Source: Gallibacterium melopsittaci (lineage in GTDB: Bacteria > Pseudomonadota > Gammaproteobacteria > Enterobacterales > Pasteurellaceae). From it: a stretch of DNA of 64,000 nt. Positions 54,620 through 62,752 of this stretch are shown here, one piece after another. Made by a program: the position numbers and the translations under genes. Numbering within the stretch: the stretch's first letter is position 1; every line of letters starts with the position of its first letter. The DNA lies in the NCBI RefSeq assembly GCF_042433085.1, contig NZ_JBHLWA010000049.1, positions 124,001 to 188,000 on the forward strand, given 5' to 3'. The notes beneath the pieces were generated by a model. The model did no database searches, was not told the DNA's origin, and saw only the letters and a list, made by a program, of their open reading frames with translations.

Positions 54620-55782
54620 CTTTCCTCCTGTAATTGGTTAATGTTATCTTGAATCGTTTGTTTGAATTGTTCACAGTGTTGCTGTCGTTCTGTGTCTGAA
54701 TAGTGCGTTTGCGTTCTGCCATCATCAAATAAGATAAGTGATTCACAGCGCTTCTTATCACTATCATTTAATCCTTGAATGAATGTCTTACAGTCTTGTA
54801 ATCGTTGTTGATAACGTGCTTGGTGTCGTTCATTTTCTTGGCTAAATTGAAAATGGGTTTTATCAATATAAGCCCTTTCTAATCTTGCCCTGTGAACGTA
54901 TGCTTGAATGTCAATTTGACATAGTAGGTCTTCTTCTCGTTGTTTTTGTTTTAAGCGTTCTATTTCAATATTGATTTGTTCGATTCGGTCACTATGGGTA
55001 AGTTTACGGATAACTTGCTGATAAATACTCGGTAAGTTCACGCTCGCCGTTAAAAACTTATATAAAGGTGTTCTATCTTCGCTATAACTTTCATTGTTAT
55101 TCGTCCGCCAGCGTTTTATTAAAAAGCGTTGATAGTCGTCTATTGCGTCTGTCAGTGTATTGGTTGTTGTAGGCTGGTGTTGCGTCATTGCGTATTGATT
55201 TAAATTGACTAATTCGGCTAAACGTAAATAACAATCTGTTTCTAAGGCTTCGCTTAGTTCCCCATCATAAATGAGTGAGGTGACATTCACACGATTAATA
55301 AAGTAATAGGCGGGTTTTAAGAATTTTTGCGACTGTTTATACAGATATAACCTGTTTTTCAGGTCGATTTGTTGGAAAACAATAACTAGACTTTGACCGT
55401 CTGTTAATGTGAGAAATAACATTGCTCCACGCACTAACGTTAAACGCTCATCTTTAAAGCTCATTACTTTAGGATTAATAAAGCGGTAACCGTAAAACTC
55501 ATTAGCGTCAAAGACAATATCCGTCACTTTCTTTACTTCATAAAATCGGCTTTCTAGTATCGGACGTAACTGTTTAAGTTGTTCCTCTAAATAAGTTTGT
55601 TGTGCTTCAGAAGCAATACTTGAACTGTTCAAGGTGCTTTTAGTATCAATCTGCAACGCTTCAATAAAATGTAATGGTGTGAATAAAACATCAGAATGTA
55701 AGTTAGCATTCCTAAGTTGTGTATAAAGTTCTGCGTATCGTTGCCGTGAAAATAACTGTTTAGAGATTAGATTTAATGCCAT
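54571..55782 (-). CDS. Large island protein of unknown function
   Basis: A 403-residue hydrophilic protein. The first ~200 residues (FLTLTDGQSLVIVFQQIDLK, FINRVNVTSLIYDGEL) look globular. Residues ~265-395 are strongly charged and predicted coiled coil (IEQINIEIERLKQKQREEDL; QFKQTIQDNINQLQEERWAI). AAGGATG precedes the ATG. It is the first gene of the minus-strand run at the right of the island. I do not recognise the family. Confidence 0.7.
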   Translation of the reverse strand: MALNLISKQLFSRQRYAELYTQLRNANLHSDVLFTPLHFIEALQIDTKSTLNSSSIASEAQQTYLEEQLKQLRPILESRFYEVKKVTDIVFDANEFYGYRFINPKVMSFKDERLTLVRGAMLFLTLTDGQSLVIVFQQIDLKNRLYLYKQSQKFLKPAYYFINRVNVTSLIYDGELSEALETDCYLRLAELVNLNQYAMTQHQPTTTNTLTDAIDDYQRFLIKRWRTNNNESYSEDRTPLYKFLTASVNLPSIYQQVIRKLTHSDRIEQINIEIERLKQKQREEDLLCQIDIQAYVHRARLERAYIDKTHFQFSQENERHQARYQQRLQDCKTFIQGLNDSDKKRCESLILFDDGRTQTHYSDTERQQHCEQFKQTIQDNINQLQEERWAIIQQSKTPNYPLI

Positions 55783-55947
55783 AAATTCATCCTTTTTGTG
55801 TTGTTTTGTGTACTATAACAACGTGAAAAAAAGTGATTTTTTTATTTTTCCTATGATTTCAGATGAATTAATGTGATATAGGTACAAGTCTTTCTTCATG
55901 AAAAACGATAAGATGGAGACGATAAGATAATTTATTTAGAGGGCTAA

Positions 55948-56871
55948 ATGATGAATGAACTCAATCTATCTCATTTTGAATGGTGGTATGGTTTAGAGGA
56001 GAATTTCAGAAAAGTTTTGCTAATTACCATTTATGACAAACCGGAGTATTATGTTGATTTTTATGACCTTAAACATACCAAATACACCGATTTAAAACGA
56101 TCTGAACATTTACTGAAGATTTTTGAATTAAAGCAAATTTCTTATATGAATGATATTCCTTCTAACCCTGAATATACACTTACCAAAGTTCCCTCATTTG
56201 AATTTTTTCATAATCTGGAATGTATCGAAATAGTACAGTGTGATTTAGAAGATTTAAGCGGTTTCCAAACTGCGAAACACGCAAAACGCATTTCTATTCA
56301 TGAAAACTGGCTTTCTGATAACCAACAATTGCAATATTTCAATGGATTAACCGAATTAGAGGAACTAGACCTTTCATTTAATGCGCTTACTGATTTATCC
56401 GCTTTACATGATTTGCCAAATTTAAAAGAGATTTCACTTTGTTGCTATTACAATGATGTCAATGTAGCAAGTTTAGTAAAGTTTCCAGCATTAGAAATTA
56501 TTGATATGGATACTGCAACTGACATCACTATATTAGGTCAATTAACACAGTTAAAATCGTTAGATTATGGAAGTGATGAACGGGAGTTTGATTGTTCTAA
56601 AATAGAATGGCTTATTGAGCAATTACCGCAGTGTCAATTTAATTTTTACTTGCCTAATGAAAGACTTGTAAGAAATCCTCAAGGTTTGAGCGATATTAAT
56701 TTCCTTCATTGTCTAGCACTTCGAGGAATGAAAAAAGAGAATGTAAGAGTATCTGTTCCAAAATTTGCTAATGAAGTTGAACGATTTAACGCACTTGAGG
56801 AGAAATACCGCAATAATAATGAAATCTATCCACTTCTCTGTCGAGCAAGAGAACAACTAACACAGGAATAA
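55948..56871 (+). CDS. Leucine-rich-repeat protein (island cargo)
   Basis: A 307-residue protein with several LRR turns in its middle (LECIEIVQCDLEDLSGF; LTELEELDLSFNALTDLSAL; LPNLKEISLCCYYNDVNVAS; FPALEIIDMDTATDITILGQ). It has no signal peptide, so it should be cytoplasmic. GAGGG precedes the first of two adjacent ATGs. It is the only gene on the plus strand between int and attR and has its own terminator, typical of an independent cargo gene. A protein-binding role is likely; the partner is unknown. Confidence 0.75.
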   Translation: MMNELNLSHFEWWYGLEENFRKVLLITIYDKPEYYVDFYDLKHTKYTDLKRSEHLLKIFELKQISYMNDIPSNPEYTLTKVPSFEFFHNLECIEIVQCDLEDLSGFQTAKHAKRISIHENWLSDNQQLQYFNGLTELEELDLSFNALTDLSALHDLPNLKEISLCCYYNDVNVASLVKFPALEIIDMDTATDITILGQLTQLKSLDYGSDEREFDCSKIEWLIEQLPQCQFNFYLPNERLVRNPQGLSDINFLHCLALRGMKKENVRVSVPKFANEVERFNALEEKYRNNNEIYPLLCRAREQLTQE

Positions 56872-56899
56872 ATTAACAAAATAAGAATGTGAAAGAGAT

Positions 56900-56932
56900 A
56901 ACCGTTAGGATTTTTTGCCTAACGGTTTTTTA
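56900..56932 (+). terminator. Terminator of the LRR gene
   Basis: AACCGTTAGG and CCTAACGGTT enclose an 8-nt loop and are followed by TTTTTATTG. Confidence 0.88.
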
Positions 56933-57126
56933 TTGTGTCGCTTAAAAACTAAGTTTCTTTGATTTGGCTTATTCTCAAATTGAGGAAAAGGAAATATAGA
57001 TAGTTTTATCTGCCATTTGGTTTATTTTTAACCACAATGCTTTTTTACATTTTGCCTTAAATTTTTATTCCTAATTACAACAATCTATATCTATTTTGTT
57101 GATTAAAAAGTATCCTTTTTTATAAT

Positions 57127-57229
57127 GGTGAACAGGGTGAACACTTAGTGAATACCTAAAAAAGAAGTGTTCACCTTATAAATTATTAATATATAATAAT
57201 TTTTTTGTAGTGGTGAACACGGTGAATAC
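57127..57229. repeat. Right iteron cluster (six GGTGAAYAC units)
   Basis: GGTGAACAG (57127), GGTGAACAC (57136), AGTGAATAC (57147), inverted GTGTTCACC (57167), GGTGAACAC (57212) and GGTGAATAC (57221). Same unit as the cluster at 47.4 kb. In an excised circle the two clusters would lie about 1.6 kb apart with int between them. Confidence 0.7.
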
Positions 57230-57290
57230 CTTTTATATAAAAAAATAAATTAGGGTTTAAATATAATTTTGAAATATGACAAATAATTTT

Positions 57291-57310
57291 TGTAACCAAG
57301 AATGTAACCA
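57291..57310. promoter_or_regulatory. Right-arm integrase sites
   Basis: TGTAACCA at 57291-57298 and 57303-57310, 12 bp apart, 55-75 bp inside attR. It copies the spacing and sequence of the left pair at 46066-46085, and the adjoining TTTTTGTAACCA context is shared. Confidence 0.7.
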
Positions 57311-57364
57311 AGTAAAATATTAAAATCAATAAGTAATTGAAATTAAAATAATTAATTTAAATAT

Positions 57365-57386
57365 TCAAGTCTCGCCCAGGCACCAA
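57365..57386 (+). other. attR of the satellite island
   Basis: TTCAAGTCTCGCCCAG then GCACCAAAA, repeating the 3' end of tRNA-Leu (45932-45958) with one A missing. It marks the right boundary; the element is about 11.4 kb. Confidence 0.9.
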
Positions 57387-57391
57387 AAATT

Positions 57392-57425
57392 AAAGACCAC
57401 ATACTTAAAATGTGGTCTTTTTTTA
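57392..57425 (+). terminator. Displaced terminator of tRNA-Leu
   Basis: AAAGACCACAT and ATGTGGTCTTT enclose a 7-nt loop followed by TTTT. It lies 6 bp after attR with no gene before it on the plus strand, so it is most likely the original secG-tRNA-Leu terminator pushed away by the island. Confidence 0.85.
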
Positions 57426-57515
57426 TGTTTGAATCATTCACCATTTCCTCCGTTTTATCTATCTTTATATGATTATTGATACTCTAAGCAAGACTTTAAC
57501 TCACGCATAACCTCT

Positions 57516-57553
57516 CTGACCTAGATCAAACAATTTCAACTTCTTGCTATAAT
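57516..57553 (+). promoter_or_regulatory. FNR-like site and -10 box of the cytochrome c peroxidase gene
   Basis: CTGAC-CTAG-ATCAA (57516-57529) has one perfect and one degenerate FNR half-site. TATAAT lies at 57548-57553. The distance between the centres (about 28 bp) fits a class II FNR-activated promoter. Confidence 0.6.
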
Positions 57554-57632
57554 TACCTCTTTTCCATTATTGTGCTTTTGATTGCAATTCTTTTTAATAA
57601 CTCAAAAAGTTTTTTTGTTATTTATTATCACT

Positions 57633-58985
57633 ATGAAAACAGTTCAAACGACTTTACTTACTACTTCTCTTTTACTCTTAAGTACTTTCTCCTTTGCGGA
57701 TACCTCCAATACTGCTAATCACGATATTGCCCAAACTCAACAGCAATTAACGGCTCTTGAGATGAAAAAAATCTTCACCGATAAACATTGTATTGATTGC
57801 CATACTGCAACGGTTGGCACGAATAATTTGGATCCTGAAACGGTACGTTATATCGAAATTGGTCAAAAAAGTTTCTTAACAAGCCAAATTACTGACAACC
57901 TACCACAACCAGAACGAATCACTATTACCGATATTGCGAAATTACAATATTTTTTAACCCATTACCAACAGGCCACTGATATTCACGCCAAATTACCTTA
58001 CCAATTAAACCAACAAGAACAAACTATATTAAATCAATGGGTTACTCAACAACATCAACAAAAGCTTCCTAACACAGATCAACAAACCTTTATTCAACCT
58101 ATTCCAGCTATGTTACCTGTTGATTTTCGCAAAGTCATGATTGGAGGGATGTTATTTACGGATGAACGTTTATCTTTGGATAATTCTATTAACTGCTTTA
58201 GTTGTCATCTACTGGATAATGGCGGCGTTGATGGTTTAGCGACATCTAATGGAATCAATGGACAAAAAGGTGTTGTCAATGCACCAACGGTGTATAACGC
58301 TGTTTTTAATAGTTGGCAATTTTGGGATGGTCGAGCAAAAACACTAGCTGAGCAAGCTGCTCAACCGCCAGTGAATCCGATTGAAATGGGATATCATAAT
58401 TGGCAAGAAATTGAACAGAAATTTGCACAAGATCCGCAATTTCTCGACCTATTCTTACAAGTTTATCCTGAATTAACAAAAGCTAATATGACGGATGCAA
58501 TAGCTGAATTTGAGAAACGTTTAATCACACCAAATAGTCCTTTTGATCGCTATTTAAAAGGAGATACCACAGCACTCAATGCTCAACAACAACGTGGTTA
58601 CCAATTATTTAAACAAAATCGCTGTGATACTTGCCATAGCGGTATCAATATGGGTGGCAATTCTTTTGAGGTTATGGGGATTTATGCAGACTATATTAAA
58701 GATCGCAACACACCTGAAACCGAAGCCGATTTAGGGCGATATAATCAGACTAAACAGGATATTGATAAATATCGTTTTAAAGTACCTACTCTACGCAATA
58801 TTGCTCTAACAGCACCGTATTTTCATGATGCAAGAACTAATGATTTACATGAAGCCGTTAGAATGGTTTTAAAATACCAATTAGGTAAAACACTACCTGA
58901 AGATCAAATTGACGATTTAGTTGCTTTCTTACAAGCCTTAACTGGGGAAGTTAGGGGAAAACCTTTAACCAAGAAATCACAATAA
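57633..58985 (+). CDS. Tri-heme cytochrome c peroxidase (YhjA/Ccp type)
   Basis: Periplasmic peroxidase reducing hydrogen peroxide with electrons from the quinone/cytochrome c pool. The start at MKTVQTTLLTTSLLLL is preferred; a TTG 17 codons earlier is weak. The first ~22 residues are a signal or membrane anchor. Three heme motifs are seen: CIDCH (extra N-terminal domain), CFSCH and CDTCH. The 450-residue length and three hemes match E. coli YhjA rather than the two-heme CcpA. An FNR-like promoter agrees with use as a peroxide sink at low oxygen. Confidence 0.93.
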   Translation: MKTVQTTLLTTSLLLLSTFSFADTSNTANHDIAQTQQQLTALEMKKIFTDKHCIDCHTATVGTNNLDPETVRYIEIGQKSFLTSQITDNLPQPERITITDIAKLQYFLTHYQQATDIHAKLPYQLNQQEQTILNQWVTQQHQQKLPNTDQQTFIQPIPAMLPVDFRKVMIGGMLFTDERLSLDNSINCFSCHLLDNGGVDGLATSNGINGQKGVVNAPTVYNAVFNSWQFWDGRAKTLAEQAAQPPVNPIEMGYHNWQEIEQKFAQDPQFLDLFLQVYPELTKANMTDAIAEFEKRLITPNSPFDRYLKGDTTALNAQQQRGYQLFKQNRCDTCHSGINMGGNSFEVMGIYADYIKDRNTPETEADLGRYNQTKQDIDKYRFKVPTLRNIALTAPYFHDARTNDLHEAVRMVLKYQLGKTLPEDQIDDLVAFLQALTGEVRGKPLTKKSQ

Positions 58986-58990
58986 TCTAA

Positions 58991-59055
58991 ATCTGACCTG
59001 CATGATTTTATTCAATTTAAAATATCTTTCAGATTTAAATGTTAGCAGGTCAGAT
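58991..59055. terminator. Long inverted repeat after the cytochrome c peroxidase gene
   Basis: ATCTGACCTGC and GCAGGTCAGAT are 11-bp arms separated by 43 nt, between convergent genes, followed by AATTGTTTTATTT. Probably a terminator, though the loop is long. Confidence 0.5.
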
Positions 59056-59080
59056 AATTGTTTTATTTATGATAGGGGAA

Positions 59081-59908
59081 CTACTGCTGAATAATTCTTA
59101 CTTCTAATGATTCGCCTTGTTTTAAAGTTTCATCTACGCGAGCAGTTTCAACACAAAGCATAGTTTTATATCCTTCTGCGGTCATCGCACTCGTTGTTGC
59201 AGTCCAAGGATTCCAAACAACTACATTACTTGCATTATTATGTTCTACTTCAATAAACCGTTTATTCGCTTTATCTTCAATATGATTAATTCTATTTTCA
59301 CCTGAATAAACATAATCAGTTTGTTTATTAATAGTCAGTGGTGACGATACTTCTACAACCTGATTAGCCACTTTATCCATGCATTGTTTTGGTAAACCAA
59401 AAATCGTAGTTTGCTCAATGTCACCGATATTAAAGTAAGTATGCAATGCTGCTTGTGCTGCACTATTATTTAATTGTGTAAATTTTATTCTACAATCCTC
59501 TGCAAAAGCCATTCTAACACGGGCTATTGCAATATTATTTTCTGAATATAAGCCAAAAATTAATTTCACTTCGTGTTCACTGACTTGCCAATCACTTAAT
59601 ACCCATTGGCTAATACGAGCAAAGCCGTGTGCTGGTTGTTTTACAGTTCCAAACCATGGATAACAAATTGGTATTCCTCCACGAATAGCTACCCCTGTTT
59701 TAAATGGTTCAGCTTCACTTAACCACAATAGATCATGAGAAGCAGATTTTGGTTGCCAGCTTAATAATTGTGCACCTTGTAAAGATATGATTGCTCGTCC
59801 TGTTTCATGCTCAACCACAATCATGAAAATTTCATTGTAGCGTTGTAAAGAAATATTTGGATGAATCTGTTCAACAAATTCCATTTTATTAAAAAGTGAA
59901 AAAGTCAT
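59081..59908 (-). CDS. D-hexose-6-phosphate mutarotase (YeaD-like)
   Basis: Aldose-1-epimerase-like enzyme that equilibrates the alpha and beta anomers of glucose-6-P. The 275-residue protein follows the YeaD/HI1317 pattern: ISLQGAQLLSWQP, GVAIRGGIPICYPWFG, PAHGFARISQW (the catalytic His region), ALHTYFNIGDIEQ and the late TMLCVETARV (catalytic Glu). TGAGGTTAAATA precedes the ATG. Confidence 0.92.
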   Translation of the reverse strand: MTFSLFNKMEFVEQIHPNISLQRYNEIFMIVVEHETGRAIISLQGAQLLSWQPKSASHDLLWLSEAEPFKTGVAIRGGIPICYPWFGTVKQPAHGFARISQWVLSDWQVSEHEVKLIFGLYSENNIAIARVRMAFAEDCRIKFTQLNNSAAQAALHTYFNIGDIEQTTIFGLPKQCMDKVANQVVEVSSPLTINKQTDYVYSGENRINHIEDKANKRFIEVEHNNASNVVVWNPWTATTSAMTAEGYKTMLCVETARVDETLKQGESLEVRIIQQ

Positions 59909-60043
59909 TATTTAACCTCAAAATATTACTAGTAAAATATCCGAGCCTAGGATAGATCGATTAGTGCTTGAAAAAAAGCTATAATCTTAAAATCCACCTT
60001 TTTATTGAGATAGTTAAAATTTTCCCGAAAAATAGCTTGTAAA

Positions 60044-61975
60044 ATGTCACAAAAACAACAACTACAAAAAATATTTTCCCCTAATGGTTTATTAAGCCAA
60101 TCTATTCAACAATTTCAGCCTCGAGCAGAACAGATTGAGATGGCAAATGACGTATTAGAAACGATTGAAAATCAAGCCCAATTAATTGTAGAAGCTGGGA
60201 CAGGTACGGGAAAAACCTTTGCTTACTTAATTCCAACATTATTAAGTAAGCAAAAAGCAATTATTTCTACTGGCTCAAAAAATTTACAAGATCAACTTTT
60301 TCAACGAGATTTGCCAACTATTAGTAAAGCAATGGGCTTTAATGGCAAAATTGCCTTACTTAAAGGAAGAGCCAATTATCTTTGCTTAGATCGATTAGAT
60401 AGAATTTATCATCGTGGTTTAGTTGGTGATCAAAGTTTGTTAAAAGATTTAAAAGTTATCCAAAAATGGCGTAACCATACCAAAGTTGGTGACTTAAGCG
60501 AATGTACTGCATTACCAGAAGATAGTGCATTAATTCCTCAAGTGGTAAGTACTACCGAAAGCTGCTTAGGTGCAGATTGTCCTTTTTATGAAGAATGTTT
60601 TGTACTAAAAGCCCGCAAAAAAGCCTTAGATGCAGATTTAGTAGTAATTAATCATCATCTCTTTTTTGCCGATATGGCAATTAAAGAAAATGGTTTTGGA
60701 GAACTCATTCCGAATGCCAAAGTGATTATCTTTGATGAAGCTCATCAATTACCAACGATTGCTTGCCAATATTTTGGACAAACTTTAAGTTCTCGCCAAC
60801 TATTTGATTTATGCCGTGATTTAACTTTAGTTTATCGCACAGAATTAAAAGATATGAGTCAATTAGGCAAAGCGACTGACATTTTGCAAAAAGTAGTACA
60901 AGATTTCCGTTTATCCTTGGGTATAGAAAATCAAAAAGGTGATCTTCGCCAACTTTTTTCACAAGAGAAAGTCCAGCAAGAGTTTCAAATTTTATACGAT
61001 AAACTTGCCTTATTATTAGATGTTGCAAAAGTGGGAGAAAAACGTTCAGATACTTTAGATAAATTAATTGAACGAATTCAGGATCTACTGCAACTCATTG
61101 CACGTTTGCAACAAACACAACAAGTCGGCTATTGCTATTGGTATGAAACCTTTGGCAAACAATTTAGCTTACATATTACCCCCTTAACGATTGCCGATAA
61201 ATTCCAACAACAAATAGAAAAACAATCCGCTGCTTGGATTTTTACCTCTGCAACGTTAGATTCTGGTGATAATTTTGCACATTACGCGGCAAATTTAGGG
61301 ATTAATGAGGCAAACAAGAAAATTCTACATAGCCCATTTAACTATCCAGAACAAGCATTACTCTGTATTCCTCGTTATTTACCACCAAGCAATCATAAAG
61401 ATACCTTAACGCAATTAGGACAAATGTTATTACCTGTGATTGAAGCTAATCAAGGTAACTGTTTTGTTTTATGTACCTCTAATTTTATGATGAAAGGCTT
61501 TGCTGAATATTTCCGCCAGCACAGCAAATTAAATATTTTATTGCAAGGTGAAACCAGTAAAACACAGCTACTACAACAATTTATTCAAAATAAACATAGT
61601 GTATTAGTCGCGACCCAAAGTTTTTGGGAAGGTATTGATGTTAGAGGCGATGCTCTCTCTCTGGTCATTATTGATAAATTACCTTTTGCATCACCTGATG
61701 ATCCACTACTTAAAGCACGCTTAGAGGACTGTCGCCTACAAGGAGGCGATCCCTTTAATGATATTCAACTTCCTGAAACGATTATTACCTTAAAACAAGG
61801 TGTAGGACGTTTAATTCGAGATATTCACGATCGAGGTGTGGTTGTTATTTGTGATGCAAGAATGGTCATGCGTCCATATGGTGAACTTTTTGTAAAAAGT
61901 TTACCACCAGCCAAACGAACCCGAGATTTAACTAAAGTAATACAATTTTTACAACATATTAGGAATAAACAATGA
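60044..61975 (+). CDS. yoaA: ATP-dependent DNA helicase YoaA (DinG/XPD family)
   Basis: Superfamily 2 Fe-S helicase of the XPD group, linked to replication-damage tolerance. The 643-residue protein has Walker A VEAGTGTGKTFAYLIP, the Fe-S cysteines (NYLCLDRLD; ESCLGADCPFYEECFVLKAR), DEAH (IFDEAHQLP), and motif VI (LKQGVGRLIRDIHDRGVVVI). Length and motifs fit YoaA (636 aa) better than DinG (716 aa). Its stop overlaps the tsaB start (ATGA). Confidence 0.94.
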   Translation: MSQKQQLQKIFSPNGLLSQSIQQFQPRAEQIEMANDVLETIENQAQLIVEAGTGTGKTFAYLIPTLLSKQKAIISTGSKNLQDQLFQRDLPTISKAMGFNGKIALLKGRANYLCLDRLDRIYHRGLVGDQSLLKDLKVIQKWRNHTKVGDLSECTALPEDSALIPQVVSTTESCLGADCPFYEECFVLKARKKALDADLVVINHHLFFADMAIKENGFGELIPNAKVIIFDEAHQLPTIACQYFGQTLSSRQLFDLCRDLTLVYRTELKDMSQLGKATDILQKVVQDFRLSLGIENQKGDLRQLFSQEKVQQEFQILYDKLALLLDVAKVGEKRSDTLDKLIERIQDLLQLIARLQQTQQVGYCYWYETFGKQFSLHITPLTIADKFQQQIEKQSAAWIFTSATLDSGDNFAHYAANLGINEANKKILHSPFNYPEQALLCIPRYLPPSNHKDTLTQLGQMLLPVIEANQGNCFVLCTSNFMMKGFAEYFRQHSKLNILLQGETSKTQLLQQFIQNKHSVLVATQSFWEGIDVRGDALSLVIIDKLPFASPDDPLLKARLEDCRLQGGDPFNDIQLPETIITLKQGVGRLIRDIHDRGVVVICDARMVMRPYGELFVKSLPPAKRTRDLTKVIQFLQHIRNKQ

Positions 61976-62685
61976 CAAAACCGACTTTATTAGCCTTAGA
62001 TACTTCAACAGAAGCCTGCTCTGTCGCATTACTCTATCAAGATGAAGTAACCTATTTAGAAGAAATTGCTCAACGAACACATACACAACGTATTTTGCCA
62101 ATGGTCGATCAACTCTTGCAACAGTCTGGTTTACAACTCACGCAGCTTGATGGTTTAGTTTTAGGGAGAGGCCCTGGTAGTTTCACTGGCGTGCGTGTTG
62201 GTGTATCAGTTGCCCAAGGGCTCGCATTAGGTGCCGAGTTACCAATCTATCCTGTTTCTACTTTAACGGCTATGGCACAAGCCGCATACGAAACGGAACA
62301 ATCTACGTCAGTATTAAGTGCGATTGATGCAAGAATGAATGAGGTTTATTTTTCACAATTAATCTATCAACCAGTCCTATTAGATAATATTGAGTATGCT
62401 GCTTGGCAATTAATTCATCAAGAACAAGTCATTGCACCTGAAAATTTAATTTCACAATTAAGCAATACCAGTGATTATTCTAAGGTAGGGACAGGCTGGG
62501 CTGCTTACCCTATATTGGCACAAATACCAGGCAAGTTATCACAAGTCACTTTACCAGCAGCACGCTATATGCTTTCCGTTGCCAAACTTGTTTATGCAAA
62601 AAAAGAATCTATTTCTGCAACAGAAATTGAACCAATTTATTTACGAAATGAAGTAACGTGGAAAAAATTACCTGGTAGAGAGTAA
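61972..62685 (+). CDS. tsaB: tRNA t6A biosynthesis protein TsaB
   Basis: Partner of TsaD and TsaE in making N6-threonylcarbamoyladenosine at A37 of ANN-decoding tRNAs. The 237-residue ASKHA-fold protein has LALDTSTEACSVALLYQDE and GRGPGSFTGVRVGVSVAQGL. The ATGA overlap with yoaA implies coupling, the usual yoaA-tsaB arrangement. tcdA, which modifies the same nucleotide further, is elsewhere in the window. Confidence 0.95.
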   Translation: MTKPTLLALDTSTEACSVALLYQDEVTYLEEIAQRTHTQRILPMVDQLLQQSGLQLTQLDGLVLGRGPGSFTGVRVGVSVAQGLALGAELPIYPVSTLTAMAQAAYETEQSTSVLSAIDARMNEVYFSQLIYQPVLLDNIEYAAWQLIHQEQVIAPENLISQLSNTSDYSKVGTGWAAYPILAQIPGKLSQVTLPAARYMLSVAKLVYAKKESISATEIEPIYLRNEVTWKKLPGRE

Positions 62686-62706
62686 AATCTGTTGTATTCT
62701 GATCAA

Positions 62707-62731
62707 AAAGGGCTGTTTTTAACAGCCCTTT
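62707..62731. terminator. Terminator between tsaB and hemY
   Basis: AAAGGGCTGTT and AACAGCCCTTT form an 11-bp stem with a 3-nt loop at the meeting point of convergent genes. Confidence 0.8.
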
Positions 62732-62752
62732 ACTCTTCGCTATTTAATCTAC

